Notes under the pieces: generated by a model
Told to the model about the DNA's origin: nothing
Seen by the model: only the letters and a program-made list of their open reading frames with translations
The model's database searches: none
Made by a program: the position numbers and the translations under genes
Shown: positions 28,563 through 37,670 of the stretch, piece by piece
Layout of the letters: each line of letters opens with the position of its first letter
Numbering within the stretch: the stretch's first letter is position 1
Assembly (NCBI RefSeq): GCF_030818255.1
Contig: NZ_JAUTAG010000001.1
Span: 3,410,001 to 3,474,000, forward strand
Direction of reading: 5' to 3'
Length of the DNA stretch: 64,000 bases
Origin: Microbacterium sp. SORGH_AS_0969
Lineage (GTDB): Bacteria; Actinomycetota; Actinomycetes; Actinomycetales; Microbacteriaceae

Positions 28563-29392
28563 GCACCGACCGGCTCGCCGTCTGGGGGGACCCGATCGAT
28601 CACTCACGGTCGCCGTCGCTGCACGCGGCGGCGTACCGCGAGCTGGGGCTGTCGTGGACGTACGGGCGGCAGCGAGTGACCGAAGCGGAGTTTGCCGTCC
28701 GACTGGGCGAGTTGGATGACACCTGGCGCGGGCTCTCGCTCACGATGCCACTGAAGAACGTCGCCTTCCGCGCCGCTGTCGAGCTCGACGACGCCGCGCG
28801 GCGTACGGGCGCCGTGAACACGTTCCTCCTCACGTCCGACGGACCGCGCGGGTTCAACACCGACGTCGGAGGCCTGGCGCGCGCCCTGCGCGAGGCGGGC
28901 GTGGCTGAACCGGGCGTGGCGCGCATTCTCGGAGCAGGCGCCACGGCGACTTCCGCGGTGATGTCTCTCGCTGAGCTCGGCACGCGGCGCGTCGAGGTCG
29001 TGGCCCGTCGCCCCGAAGCCGTCATCCCCCTGAGGGACCTGGGGGAGTCCGTCGGTGTCGAGATCTCACGCGCGTCGTTCGACGACCCCGGCGTGCCCCT
29101 GCCCGTCGATGTGACCGTCGCGGCTCTCCCGGGGAAGGTCGACGTGGGTCCCGGCATCCGTCCCTTCGCCGAGAACGGCGGGCTGCTCGTCGACGTCGTC
29201 TACGGCAACTGGCCGACCGCCCTCGCCGAGCAGTGGCGCGCCGCGGGGAACGAGGCGATCAACGGGCTTCCGATGCTGCTGCACCAGGCGCTGCTGCAGG
29301 TGCGCATCTTCGTCGGCGGCGATCCGGCCGTTCCCCTCGAGCGCGAGGACGCCGTGCTGGCCGCGATGCGCATCGCGCTCGTGGGAGACTAG
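28556..29392 (+). CDS. aroE: shikimate dehydrogenase (biosynthetic)
   Basis: A 278-residue protein that reduces 3-dehydroshikimate to shikimate. The substrate-binding lysine lies in LTMPLKN near residue 65, [15 protein letters not shown] near 82 is the signature, and the nucleotide-binding loop [15 protein letters not shown] is near 122. The ATG at 28556 lies inside the last codons of mltG. This is the first of two AroE-like genes in the window. Its place at the head of aroE-aroC-aroK-aroB marks it as the biosynthetic one. Confidence 0.93.
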   Translation: MLSTDRLAVWGDPIDHSRSPSLHAAAYRELGLSWTYGRQRVTEAEFAVRLGELDDTWRGLSLTMPLKNVAFRAAVELDDAARRTGAVNTFLLTSDGPRGFNTDVGGLARALREAGVAEPGVARILGAGATATSAVMSLAELGTRRVEVVARRPEAVIPLRDLGESVGVEISRASFDDPGVPLPVDVTVAALPGKVDVGPGIRPFAENGGLLVDVVYGNWPTALAEQWRAAGNEAINGLPMLLHQALLQVRIFVGGDPAVPLEREDAVLAAMRIALVGD

Positions 29393-29396
29393 ACGA

Positions 29397-30623
29397 ATGC
29401 TTCGCGTTCTCACGGCCGGCGAGTCCCACGGCCCCGAACTGATCGCCCTCATGGAGGGGATGCCGGCGGGCGTTCCCATCTCGTCCGCGCAGATCCGCGC
29501 AGAACTCGCGCGTCGCCGGCTCGGCTACGGCCGCGGCTCGCGCATGAAGTTCGAGGAAGACGAGCTGACGCTGTCCACGGGCATCGTGCAGGGCTACACG
29601 ATCGGCAGCCCCATCGCCCTGCGCATCGGCAACACCGAGTGGCCGAAGTGGACCGAGGTCATGAGCCCCGAGCCCGTCGAGCTGTCGGACAAGTCGCGCG
29701 GTCGCGGTGCGGCGCTCACGCGTCCGCGTCCCGGTCACGCCGATCTCGTCGGCATGCAGAAGTACGGGTTCGACGAGGCGCGCCCGATCCTCGAGCGCGC
29801 CTCTGCCCGCGAGACGGCGGCGCGGGTCGCCCTCGGCGCCGTCGCCCGGGCATTCCTCAGCGAGCTCGGCATCCGCCTCGTCAGCCACACTCTGTCGATC
29901 GGCCCGGTGCGTGTCCCCGACGACGCCGCGATCCCCGCGCCCGACGACGTCGACCGTCTCGACGCCGACCCGTTGCGCTGCTTCCACCCCGCCACGAGCG
30001 AGGCCATGGTCGCCGAGGTCGACGACGCCAAGAAGGCCGGAGACACCCTCGGCGGCGTCGTCGAGGTGCTCGCCTACGGCCTGCCCCCGGGGCTCGGCTC
30101 GCACGTGCAGTGGGACCGTCGACTGGATGCCAAGCTCGCCCAGGCACTCATGAGCATCCAGGCGATCAAGGGTGTCGAGGTCGGCGACGGCTTCCTCACC
30201 ACGACGCGTCGCGGGTCGCAGGCGCACGACGAGCTCTTCGCCACGGACGACGGCATCACGCGCTCCTCCGACCGGGCCGGCGGGACCGAAGGCGGCATGT
30301 CGACCGGCACCGTTCTGCGTGTGCGTGCCGGCATGAAGCCGATCGCCACGATCCCGAAGGCGCTGCGCACCGTCGACGTCGCGACCGGCGACACCGCGGC
30401 GGCGCACCACCAGCGCTCCGACGTTTGCGCGGTTCCCGCCGCGGGTGTCGTGGCCGAGGCGATGGTGGCCGTGACGCTCGCCGACGCCGTGCTCGAGAAG
30501 TTCGGGGGCGACAACATCGCCGAGACGCGTCGCAACCTCGAGTCGTACCTCGCGAACCTCCCCGAGACGCTGCGCACGAGCGACGCGTCCGACGCCGCGC
30601 TGCTCGCGCATGACCCCGCCTGA
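29397..30623 (+). CDS. aroC: chorismate synthase
   Basis: A 408-residue FMN-dependent lyase that converts EPSP to chorismate. Family features: N-terminal [41 protein letters not shown] near residue 45, [26 protein letters not shown] near 100, and the flavin-binding C-terminal regions [17 protein letters not shown] and [19 protein letters not shown] at 29397 is 4 bp from the aroE stop. Its end overlaps aroK by 14 bp. Confidence 0.97.
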   Translation: MLRVLTAGESHGPELIALMEGMPAGVPISSAQIRAELARRRLGYGRGSRMKFEEDELTLSTGIVQGYTIGSPIALRIGNTEWPKWTEVMSPEPVELSDKSRGRGAALTRPRPGHADLVGMQKYGFDEARPILERASARETAARVALGAVARAFLSELGIRLVSHTLSIGPVRVPDDAAIPAPDDVDRLDADPLRCFHPATSEAMVAEVDDAKKAGDTLGGVVEVLAYGLPPGLGSHVQWDRRLDAKLAQALMSIQAIKGVEVGDGFLTTTRRGSQAHDELFATDDGITRSSDRAGGTEGGMSTGTVLRVRAGMKPIATIPKALRTVDVATGDTAAAHHQRSDVCAVPAAGVVAEAMVAVTLADAVLEKFGGDNIAETRRNLESYLANLPETLRTSDASDAALLAHDPA

Positions 30624-31176
30624 GCCGGTGGACCAGGCGACGACGATCCCGGATGCCGGGACCTCGGCCGTCGTCCTGATCGGGCCGATGGGCGCGGGGA
30701 AGACCAGCGTCGGGCGCCGTGTCGCGCGCGCCCTCGGCACGCCGTTCACCGACACCGACAAGCTCGTCGTCCGCGACCACGGCCCGATCCCGGCGTTGTT
30801 CCGTGCCCACGGCGAGCCGCACTTCCGCGCCCTCGAGCGTGAAGCCGTCGCCGAGGCGCTGACCCGCGGCGGTGTGGTCGCGCTGGGCGGGGGTGCGGTC
30901 CTCGACGCCGTGACACGCGAGCGGTTGCGAGAGCACCGGGTCGTGCTGCTGACCGTGGCGCCGCACGTCGTGGCATCCCGGATCCACGGAGACGATCGCC
31001 CCCTTCTCGGGGGCGAGGATCCCGTCGCGCGCTGGCTGCGGATCTTCGAGGAACGGCGACCGGTCTACGAGCAGACGGCCGACATCGCATTCGACACCTC
31101 GTCGGGCCCGCTCGCGCGGGTCGTCGACGACATCGTGGCCTGGGCACGCCGTGTGCCGGCCGGAGAGACGGCATGA
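30610..31176 (+). CDS. aroK: shikimate kinase
   Basis: A 188-residue P-loop kinase, with about 18 extra N-terminal residues before the core. Walker A is [11 protein letters not shown] near residue 24, the shikimate-binding Asp lies in [17 protein letters not shown] carries the conserved Arg, and [11 protein letters not shown] is the Gly-rich loop. ATG at 30610 is inside the end of aroC. The stop overlaps the aroB start (ATGA). Confidence 0.95.
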   Translation: MTPPEPVDQATTIPDAGTSAVVLIGPMGAGKTSVGRRVARALGTPFTDTDKLVVRDHGPIPALFRAHGEPHFRALEREAVAEALTRGGVVALGGGAVLDAVTRERLREHRVVLLTVAPHVVASRIHGDDRPLLGGEDPVARWLRIFEERRPVYEQTADIAFDTSSGPLARVVDDIVAWARRVPAGETA

Positions 31177-32249
31177 CCGACACCACCACCATCAGCGTCG
31201 CCGGCGACTCCGGCTACGACATCACGATCGGCCGCGGCCTTCTGGCCTCGCTCGGAGAGGTGCTGCCGGCGGCCGCGCAGAAGGTGCTCGTGGTGCACCC
31301 GCCGACGCTCGCTAAGCAGGCGGAAGAGGTGCGCGCGCAGCTCATGGGCGATCGCCAGGTGCTGCTCGCCGAGATTCCGGATGCCGAGGCCGGCAAACGC
31401 GTGGAAGTCGCGGCGTTCTGCTGGCAGGTGATGGGCCAGGCCGACTTTACGCGGACCGACGCTGTCATCGGCTTCGGTGGGGGAGCGGTCACCGACCTCG
31501 CCGGTTTCGTCGCGGCGACCTGGCTGCGCGGCGTCGCCCTCGTGCAGGTTCCGACCACCGTGCTCGGCATGGTCGACGCTGCCGTCGGCGGCAAGACGGG
31601 CATCAACACCGCGGAGGGGAAGAACCTCGTCGGGGCGTTCTGGCCGCCGGTCGCCGTGGTGTGCGATCTCGACCTGCTCGACACGCTGTCGAAGAACGAG
31701 GCGACGGCCGGGTTCGCCGAAGTCGTCAAGGCGGGTTTCATCTGGCATCCGGAGATCCTCGATCTCATCGAGGCCGACCCGTCGGGGATCGTCGATCCGC
31801 GCGGCGACGCGTTCCGCCGCTGCATCGAACTGGCGATCGACATGAAGGCGCGGGTCGTCGGTGAGGACCTGCGCGAGGCGGGGCTGCGCGAGGTGCTCAA
31901 CTACGGGCACACGCTGGGCCACGCGATCGAGCACGCCGAGCGCTACCGCTGGCGTCACGGCGCCGCGATCTCGGTCGGCATGGTGTTCGCCGCGGAGCTG
32001 TCGCGACTGGCCGGACGCCTGTCCGACGACGTCGCGCAGCGTCACCGCACGGTGCTCGAGTCGCTCGGCCTGCCGACGACGTATCGCGCCGGGGCGTTCC
32101 AGACGTTGAAGGCGACCATGCAGCGCGACAAGAAGAGCCGCGGCAGCATGTTGCGCTTCATCGTGCTCGACGACCTCGCGCGCCCGACGGTGCTGCAGGC
32201 GCCGGATGAGTCGCTGCTGTTCGCCGCGTACCAGGAGGTCGGCGCGTAG
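31173..32249 (+). CDS. aroB: 3-dehydroquinate synthase
   Basis: A 358-residue NAD- and metal-dependent cyclase acting on DAHP. Seen: nucleotide-binding [21 protein letters not shown] near residue 100, [21 protein letters not shown] near 125 with the catalytic lysine, and the metal ligands in [24 protein letters not shown] and [11 protein letters not shown]. Last gene of the aroE-aroC-aroK-aroB unit. The usual next gene, aroQ, is displaced 5.4 kb downstream by the quinate/shikimate catabolic cluster. Confidence 0.97.
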   Translation: MTDTTTISVAGDSGYDITIGRGLLASLGEVLPAAAQKVLVVHPPTLAKQAEEVRAQLMGDRQVLLAEIPDAEAGKRVEVAAFCWQVMGQADFTRTDAVIGFGGGAVTDLAGFVAATWLRGVALVQVPTTVLGMVDAAVGGKTGINTAEGKNLVGAFWPPVAVVCDLDLLDTLSKNEATAGFAEVVKAGFIWHPEILDLIEADPSGIVDPRGDAFRRCIELAIDMKARVVGEDLREAGLREVLNYGHTLGHAIEHAERYRWRHGAAISVGMVFAAELSRLAGRLSDDVAQRHRTVLESLGLPTTYRAGAFQTLKATMQRDKKSRGSMLRFIVLDDLARPTVLQAPDESLLFAAYQEVGA

Positions 32250-32290
32250 GTTCGGCATCCGCCGGCGCGCTCGACATCGGGTTCGTGGAT

Positions 32291-32308
32291 TCCGGATGCC
32301 ATGGCATC
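32291..32308. repeat. perfect 18-bp palindrome
   Basis: CGGATGCCATGGCATCCG in the aroB-MFS convergent gap (32250-32489). It is two back-to-back copies of the overrepresented word GGATGCC. Several other GATCCG/CGGATC fragments fill the rest of this gap, but I see no gene. Confidence 0.7.
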
Positions 32309-32443
32309 CGACGCTCTTCCCTCACTTGCGCGCGGCTCGTGCCGGGCACGGGGATGCGTCGCAGATCCGGAGATGCGCCTCGGATCCGGACGATTCGCAC
32401 GGGATGCTCCGGATCCGCGACGCGTCTCCGGTTCTGCGACGGG

Positions 32444-32477
32444 AACGGCCCCGCCTCCGGAAGGAGACGGGGCCGTT
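32444..32477. terminator. bidirectional terminator, aroB / MHS transporter
   Basis: Ten-bp stem AACGGCCCCG / CGGGGCCGTT with a further inner CTCC/GGAG pair, located 13 bp after the stop codon of the minus-strand transporter and on the far side of aroB. It fits a shared terminator for two convergent units. Confidence 0.75.
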
Positions 32478-32489
32478 CCACGCTGAGGA

Positions 32490-33809
32490 TCAGACCCCCG
32501 CGGGGACGCGCTCCTCGGCGCGGAGGCCGAGCTGTGCGGTCGGCACGTTCTTCGTCTCGCGTGCCGTGAGGGCGCTGATCGACGCGATGATCGCGATGAC
32601 CGCGGTGAAGAGGCTGATGACGACCCAGCCGCCCGCTCCTCCGCCGCCGAGCGCCGCGACGATGCTGGGCGCGAACCCGGCCATGAGGAAGCCGAGCTGC
32701 GTGCCGATCGCCATCCCCGAGAAACGGACGCGCGTGCTGAACATCTCGCCGTAGAAGGAGGGCCACACGGCGTTGGCGGCGGCGTACCCGCACGAGAACG
32801 TGAGGACCGCGAGGCCGAAGGTGAGAAGGTCGTTCCCGGCCCCCATCGACAGCATGTAGAACGGCATGAACGCCGCGGACGACAGGGCGCCGTAGATGAA
32901 GACGGGCTTGCGACCGATGCGGTCGGCGAGCTTGCCGAACAGCGGCTGCGTGAAGAGAGCGACGACGTTGGCGACGACGACGAGCCACAGCGTGACGCTC
33001 GCGGCGAGCCCGACCTCTTTGCCGTAGGCGATCGCGAGGGTGCCGAAGACCGTGGACACCGCGGCGATGAACGCGCAGAAGATCACGCGGAGCACGTCGC
33101 GCCAGTGGTTCTTCAGCAGAGGAACCAGCGGCATCCGCGCGATCTGTCCGGTCTCCTTGGCCTGTTCGAACTCGGGCGTCTCGTGCAGGCTCCGTCGGAT
33201 GAAGAAGGCCACGATCACGACGACGGCGCTCAGCCAGAACGGCACGCGCCATCCCCATGAGAACTTGATGTCGTCGGGGAGCGCGACGACGGGGATGAAG
33301 ACGAGGGCGGCGAGGATCTGACCGCCCTGCGTTCCCGTGAGGGTCCACGAGGTGAAGAAGGAACGGCGTCCGTCGGGGGCGTGCTCGAGAGTGAGCGACG
33401 ACGCTCCCGCCTGCTCGCCCGCCGCCGACAGCCCCTGGGCCAGACGGCACAGCACGAGCAGGATGGGTGCGAACCAGCCGATCTGCGCGAAGCCGGGCAG
33501 GCAGCCGATCACGAACGTCGACAGGCCCATGAGGAGCAGCGTGAACATCAGCACCTTCTGGCGGCCGATGCGATCCCCGAAGTGACCGAGGATGACGGCG
33601 CCGACCGGGCGCGCGATGTAGGCGAACCCGAAGGTCGCGAACGACATCACCAGTGCCGCTTGGTCGCCCGACGGGAAGAAGACCGTGGGGAAGATGAGCG
33701 CGGCGGCCGAGCCGAACAGGAAGAAGTCGTAATACTCCACGGCACTTCCCATGAAGCTGGCGGTGGCCGCCTTCACGGGAGTCTTCCGCGTCGTTGCGGT
33801 GGTGGTCAT
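32490..33809 (-). CDS. MHS-family transporter, probable shikimate/quinate uptake
   Basis: A 439-residue, 12-helix major facilitator of the metabolite:H+ symporter group (relatives include ShiA and KgtP). The N-terminus ATASFMGSAVEYYDFFLFGSAAALIFP and the loop GHFGDRIGRQKVLMFTLLLMG (conserved GDRxGRK) near residue 85 are diagnostic. RLAQGLSAAGEQAGASSLTLEHAP near 150 is also typical. It lies 12 bp after the AroE-like dehydrogenase gene and has GGAG upstream of its ATG. Shikimate or quinate as substrate is inferred from its operon partner and neighbours. Confidence 0.82.
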   Translation of the reverse strand: MTTTATTRKTPVKAATASFMGSAVEYYDFFLFGSAAALIFPTVFFPSGDQAALVMSFATFGFAYIARPVGAVILGHFGDRIGRQKVLMFTLLLMGLSTFVIGCLPGFAQIGWFAPILLVLCRLAQGLSAAGEQAGASSLTLEHAPDGRRSFFTSWTLTGTQGGQILAALVFIPVVALPDDIKFSWGWRVPFWLSAVVVIVAFFIRRSLHETPEFEQAKETGQIARMPLVPLLKNHWRDVLRVIFCAFIAAVSTVFGTLAIAYGKEVGLAASVTLWLVVVANVVALFTQPLFGKLADRIGRKPVFIYGALSSAAFMPFYMLSMGAGNDLLTFGLAVLTFSCGYAAANAVWPSFYGEMFSTRVRFSGMAIGTQLGFLMAGFAPSIVAALGGGGAGGWVVISLFTAVIAIIASISALTARETKNVPTAQLGLRAEERVPAGV

Positions 33810-33821
33810 GGGGTGTGCTCC

Positions 33822-34715
33822 TTAGCGAGGAATGGCGGGGCTGGCGGGCGAGTCGGCGGCCACCAGGTCGAGGAAATGGGCGGTCATGCGATCGGGGTCG
33901 GGTCGCGTCCCCGTGATGAGGGCGAACGCATCGACGGCCTGGTGGACCGCCATACGTCCGCCGCTGAGCGTGCGGCAGCCGCGCTCGCGCGCGGCGACGA
34001 GGAGTTCGGTGTCGAGCGGGCGGTACACGATGTCGGCGACCCAGAGGTCGGGGCGCAGCAGCGCGGCGTCGAGGGGGAGCCCCGGGTGCTCGGCCATTCC
34101 TACCGGGGTGCAGTGCACGAGGCCGTCGGCACCGTCGAGCACCTCGCCGAGGCGACCCGGCGTCGCGGTGTCGACGGCGGAGAGCGGATGCCGCGAGCCG
34201 AGGTCGTCGGCGAGCGCGGTCGCGCGTGCGGAGTCGAGGTCGACGATCGTCAGTCGAGCGGTCCCGAGGCGCAGCAGCGCGTCGGCGACGGCGGACCCTG
34301 CGCCACCCGCGCCGAGCTGGACGACGTGCCGGGTTGCGGCATCCGGGAGCCCGTCGGTGAAGGCTGCGGCGAAGCCGGTCGTGTCGGTGTTGTAGCCGAC
34401 CCGCCCGGTGGGTGTGAACAGCACCGTGTTGACTGCGCCGAGGGCGGCGGCGACGGGGTCGATCCGGTCGAGGTGGGCGAGGACGCTCTGCTTGCACGGG
34501 TGCGTCACATTGACGGCGTCGTAGCCGAGGCGCTCGGCCCACGCGAGCACGTCGCCGATGCGCTCGGGGTCGATGCCCAGGGCGGTGAGGTCGAGCGGGC
34601 GGTAGACGTAGGTCAGCCCCAGCGCGCGAGCTTCGGCCATGTGCATCGACGGGGTGAGCGAGGGGAGGACTCCCGTGCCGATGAGGCCGACGAGATACGG
34701 GTGCGCGTCGATCAC
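33822..34715 (-). CDS. qsuD: quinate/shikimate dehydrogenase (catabolic AroE homologue)
   Basis: A 297-residue AroE-fold enzyme distinct from the biosynthetic AroE at 28556. It opens YLVGLIGTGVLPSLTPSMHMAEARALGLTYVYRPLD, with the Ser-rich substrate loop shifted as in Corynebacterium quinate/shikimate dehydrogenases. NVTHPCKQSVL carries the catalytic Lys near residue 72, ALGAVNTVLF follows, and the NAD-binding loop QLGAGGAGSAVADALL is near 137. The GTG start at 34715 has GAAGGAG upstream. With the transporter downstream and a QsuB homologue on the other side of the regulator, an oxidative (catabolic) role is likely. NAD preference is inferred from relatives. Confidence 0.8.
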   Translation of the reverse strand: MIDAHPYLVGLIGTGVLPSLTPSMHMAEARALGLTYVYRPLDLTALGIDPERIGDVLAWAERLGYDAVNVTHPCKQSVLAHLDRIDPVAAALGAVNTVLFTPTGRVGYNTDTTGFAAAFTDGLPDAATRHVVQLGAGGAGSAVADALLRLGTARLTIVDLDSARATALADDLGSRHPLSAVDTATPGRLGEVLDGADGLVHCTPVGMAEHPGLPLDAALLRPDLWVADIVYRPLDTELLVAARERGCRTLSGGRMAVHQAVDAFALITGTRPDPDRMTAHFLDLVAADSPASPAIPR

Positions 34716-34744
34716 GGTACTCCTTCGTGTCCGTGTGGCGGTTA

Positions 34745-34760
34745 TGTACTAACCGGTACG
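34745..34760. promoter_or_regulatory. TetR operator, qsuD-transporter promoter
   Basis: TGTACTAACCGGTACG sits 30 bp upstream of the qsuD start codon and is an imperfect copy of the palindrome in front of qsuB. Both have GTAC at each end with the same 14-bp spacing, so one regulator can control both units. Confidence 0.65.
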
Positions 34761-34827
34761 TTCAGAGGAAACCACGCTCACGCCGCGGTGTCAACGACGA
34801 GATCCCAGATGCCGTAGATCCGGGGCG

Positions 34828-35139
34828 CCCCGCGAGCACCCCGGTGGCTTCGACAGGCTCAGCCACCTGTGTCGCGAGGCCCCTGAGCTCGCCGAAGGGT
34901 CCGGGCCCCGCGAGCACCCCGGTGGCTTCGACAGGCTCAGCCACCTGTGTCGCGAGGCCCCTGAGCTCGCCGAAGGGTCCGGGCCCCGCGAGCATCCCGG
35001 TGGCTTCGACAGGCTCAGCCACCTGTGTCGAGAGGCCCCTGAGCTCGTCGAAGGGTCCGGGCCCCGCGAGCATCCCGGTGGCTTCGACAGGCTCAGCCAC
35101 CTGTGTCGAGAGGCCCCTGAGCTCGTTGAAGGGTCCGGG
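34828..35139. repeat. four tandem copies of a 78-bp REP-like repeat (family D)
   Basis: Units start at 34828, 34906, 34984 and 35062, with an exact 78-bp period. Each holds a hairpin GGTGGCT...AGCCACC and a longer inverted pair CTTCGACAGGCTCAG / CTGAGCTCG(C/T)CGAAG. Copies 1-2 and 3-4 share private substitutions, suggesting stepwise duplication. They fill most of the 447-bp gap between the tetR-type gene and qsuD. Because 78 is divisible by three, both strands stay open across the array, but this is not coding. Confidence 0.93.
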
Positions 35140-35162
35140 GGCCGGCGTGCCCCTCCGCGCGA

Positions 35163-35795
35163 TCAGCGCGCGGGTGCGGTCAGCCAGCCGACCACCACGT
35201 CGCCGAGAGCGGCGCGGAGGTGCACCCGACGCTCGGGCGAGGCGAGGTCGACATCGAAGAGGTGCCCGAACGTGTACTGGTTGGCGACCTGGAACACGCA
35301 GTACGAGCTGATGACGAGGTGCACGTCGATCGCGTCGACGTCGGAACGGAAGACTCCGGTGGCACGCCCGCGCTCGAGAATCTCGTCGAGAAGGCCCTTC
35401 GCCGGCTGGGAAAGCGTGCGCAGGCCCTCGATCTGACGGATGAACTCGCCGCGGTGGATGTTCTCGATCGCGACGAGTCGGATGAACGCCTCGTGACCGA
35501 CGTGGTGGTCGAAGGTGAGCTCGGCCAGAGCGCGGATGGCGTCCACGGGATCGGCGTGATCGACGTCGATCGCGCGCTCCGCCTCGCGGATGCCGCGGTA
35601 GGCCTCTTCGAGGACCGCGCGATACAGCCCTTCCTTGCCGCCGAAGTAGTAGTAGATCATCCGCTTCGTCGTGCGCGTGCGCGCGGCGATGTCGTCGACC
35701 CGAGCGCCGGAGAACCCCTCTTCGGCGAAGACCTCGGTCGCGACGGCGAGCAGCTCGGATCGGGTGCGCTCGGCGTCTCTGCGTGCCTCGGCCAT
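35163..35795 (-). CDS. TetR-family regulator of the qsu cluster
   Basis: A 210-residue TetR repressor. The N-terminal DNA-binding domain is about residues 8-55 (RSELLAVATEVFAEEGFSGARVDDIAARTRTTKRMIYYYFGGKEGLY) and the C-terminal ligand domain contains LAELTFDHHVGHEAFIRLVAIENIHRGEF. It is divergent from qsuB, with 50 bp between the starts, and upstream of the qsuD-transporter unit on the same strand. Matching palindromes on both flanking promoters make it the probable cluster repressor. A shikimate-pathway ligand is inferred, not shown. Corynebacterium uses a LysR-type activator (QsuR) for the equivalent job. Confidence 0.85.
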   Translation of the reverse strand: MAEARRDAERTRSELLAVATEVFAEEGFSGARVDDIAARTRTTKRMIYYYFGGKEGLYRAVLEEAYRGIREAERAIDVDHADPVDAIRALAELTFDHHVGHEAFIRLVAIENIHRGEFIRQIEGLRTLSQPAKGLLDEILERGRATGVFRSDVDAIDVHLVISSYCVFQVANQYTFGHLFDVDLASPERRVHLRAALGDVVVGWLTAPAR

Positions 35796-35819
35796 TCGGT
35801 CAGACTAGTGGACCCCGTT

Positions 35820-35835
35820 TGTACCAGATGGTACA
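35820..35835. promoter_or_regulatory. TetR operator overlapping the qsuB promoter
   Basis: Perfect 16-bp palindrome TGTACCAGATGGTACA. It overlaps a -10-like TACATT (35832-35837) whose -35 partner is TGGACC (35809-35814, 17-bp spacing). The start codon is 8 nt beyond the -10, so qsuB may be leaderless. Binding here would cover the core promoter. Confidence 0.75.
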
Positions 35836-35845
35836 TTCGGCCGCC

Positions 35846-37657
35846 ATGAGGACCTCGATCGCGACCGTCTGCATCAGCGGGACGCTCGCCGACAAACTCC
35901 ACGCCTGCGCCGACGCCGGCTTTGACGGCGTGGAGATCTTCGAGCCCGACCTCCTCGCAGCTCCCGAAAGCCCCGAGGAAATCGCGGCCCTGGCCGGACG
36001 TCTGGGGCTGAGCCTCGATCTCTACCAGCCGATGCGCGACGTCGAGGGCGTCGACGAAGAGACGTTCGCCGCGGTGCTGCGGCGGGCGGACGCGAAGTTC
36101 CGTCTCATGCAACGGCTCGGCATGGACCTCGTCCTCTGCTGCAGCAATGTCGCCACCGCCACGGTCGACGACGACGCCGTCTCCGCCGACCAGCTGCGAC
36201 GCCTCGGCGACCTGGCGGCGGGGTATGGCATCCGGATCGCTTTCGAAGCCCTCGCCTGGGGTCGTTTCGTCGACGACTACCGCCGCGCCTGGCGCATCGT
36301 CGAGCGCGCCGACCATCCCGCGGTGGGCGTGTGTCTGGACTCGTTCCACATCCTCTCGCGCGGGCACGACCTCGCGGAGATCGCGGACATCCCGGGCGAG
36401 AAGATCTTCTTCGTGCAGCTCGCCGATGCTCCGCGTCTCAGCATGGACGTGCTCTCGTGGAGCCGGCACCACCGGCTGTTCCCCGGCGAGGGGGAGTTCG
36501 ACCTCGCCGACTTCACCGCCCGCATCGTTCAGGCCGGATACACCGGACCCTGGTCGCTCGAGGTGTTCAACGACACCTTCCGGCAGACCGACGCCCGCCG
36601 GACCGCCCGGCACGCGCGGCGTTCGCTGCGCTGGCTCGAAGACGCGGTGTCGCGGACCCTGCCGGACGCACCGTCCGATCTGGGGATGCTCCCGGATTCG
36701 GCGGCCCCCTCCGGCGTCGACTTCATCGAGGTCAAGGCCGAAGACACCTCGGCGATCGAAGAGCTGCTCGCGCAGCTCGGCTTCACCTCGCGCGGACGCC
36801 ACCGCACGAAGCCGGTCACCCTCTGGACGGCGGGGGAGGCCCGCGTCATCCTCAACGAGCAGCACGCTCGCGGGTGGGAACAGCGTCTCGCCGCGATCGG
36901 GCTCGAGGTCGACGACGCCGAAGCGGTCGATCTGCGCATGAGCGAGCTCGGCGTGCCGCGCGCCTACCGCCGCACGTACGCGACCGAGGAGCGCCTCGAC
37001 GGTGCGGTCGCGCCCGACGGAACCGAGGTCTACTGGGCGCAGGCCGCCGACGAGGGAGAGCCCGCCTGGGTCGCGGAGTTCGAGCACGGCGAACCACGAC
37101 GCGACACCGCGATCGCGGGCGTCGACCATGTGAGCCTGAGCCAACCGTGGGATGCCATCGAGGAGGCGACGCTGTTCTACACCGCGGGCTTCGCCCTCCG
37201 GGTCGACAGCGCGACCGAGGTGCCGGGTCCCCGGGGCCTCGTCGCCAGTCGCGTCCTCGTCGCGCCGGGTGGGGGAGTGCGCCTTCCGCTCAACGTCGCC
37301 CCACCGATCCTCGCCGCCGAGCGGGCCGGCGCCGCGCTCCCTCAGCACGTCGCCTTCGTCTGCGACGACGTCCGCGCCGTCGCTCGCGCCGCGCGCACGC
37401 GGGGCTTCTCTCCCCTCGAGATGCCCGCCAACTACTACGACGACATCGCCGCACGTTTCGACCTGAGCACAGCCGACGTCGACGAGTTGCGCGAGCTCCA
37501 CCTCGGCTACGACCGGGATGCCGCGGGCGAATACCTGCACTTCTACACGCGCACGATCGGCGAGGTGTTCTTCGAGTTCGTCGAGCGTGTCGACGCCTAC
37601 GCGGGCTACGGAGCCGGTACCGCCCCCGTGCGCCTCACCGCGCAGGGACGGCGCTGA
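35846..37657 (+). CDS. qsuB: 3-dehydroshikimate dehydratase, QsuB type
   Basis: A 603-residue two-domain enzyme converting 3-dehydroshikimate to protocatechuate. The N-terminal TIM barrel (about 1-285) keeps the metal ligands E134 (AFEALAWG), D165 (CLDSFH), Q191 (FFVQLADAP) and E239 (WSLEVFND). The C-terminal part (about 290-600) is a 4-hydroxyphenylpyruvate-dioxygenase-like VOC domain with DHVSLSQP, QHVAFVCDD and VFFEFVER metal-type residues. Length and order match Corynebacterium glutamicum QsuB. ATG at 35846 lies just behind the operator. aroQ follows after 13 bp. Confidence 0.9.
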   Translation: MRTSIATVCISGTLADKLHACADAGFDGVEIFEPDLLAAPESPEEIAALAGRLGLSLDLYQPMRDVEGVDEETFAAVLRRADAKFRLMQRLGMDLVLCCSNVATATVDDDAVSADQLRRLGDLAAGYGIRIAFEALAWGRFVDDYRRAWRIVERADHPAVGVCLDSFHILSRGHDLAEIADIPGEKIFFVQLADAPRLSMDVLSWSRHHRLFPGEGEFDLADFTARIVQAGYTGPWSLEVFNDTFRQTDARRTARHARRSLRWLEDAVSRTLPDAPSDLGMLPDSAAPSGVDFIEVKAEDTSAIEELLAQLGFTSRGRHRTKPVTLWTAGEARVILNEQHARGWEQRLAAIGLEVDDAEAVDLRMSELGVPRAYRRTYATEERLDGAVAPDGTEVYWAQAADEGEPAWVAEFEHGEPRRDTAIAGVDHVSLSQPWDAIEEATLFYTAGFALRVDSATEVPGPRGLVASRVLVAPGGGVRLPLNVAPPILAAERAGAALPQHVAFVCDDVRAVARAARTRGFSPLEMPANYYDDIAARFDLSTADVDELRELHLGYDRDAAGEYLHFYTRTIGEVFFEFVERVDAYAGYGAGTAPVRLTAQGRR

Positions 37658-37663
37658 TAGCGT
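37658..37663 (+). promoter_or_regulatory. leaderless -10 box of aroQ
   Basis: TAGCGT directly follows the qsuB stop and ends 7 nt before ATG 37671. It supports that start over GTG 37662, and gives aroQ a promoter independent of the catabolic cluster. Confidence 0.5.
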
Positions 37664-37670
37664 GCCCGAC

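Noticed and set aside
30610..30664. A later start for shikimate kinase nearer the P-loop
   Set aside because: Possible, but ATG 30610 overlaps aroC in the manner of its neighbours and no better ribosome site precedes an internal start.
34828..35139. CRISPR array
   Set aside because: The units are contiguous and nearly identical over all 78 bp, with no unique spacers and no cas genes.
34727..35311. Repetitive open frames on both strands through the 78-bp array
   Set aside because: The frames exist only because the repeat length is a multiple of three. The peptide is a simple repeat and the DNA is a palindromic intergenic element.
37662..37670. GTG start for aroQ
   Set aside because: It lies inside the -10 box and its spacer; ATG 37671 fits the leaderless spacing and the family N-terminus.
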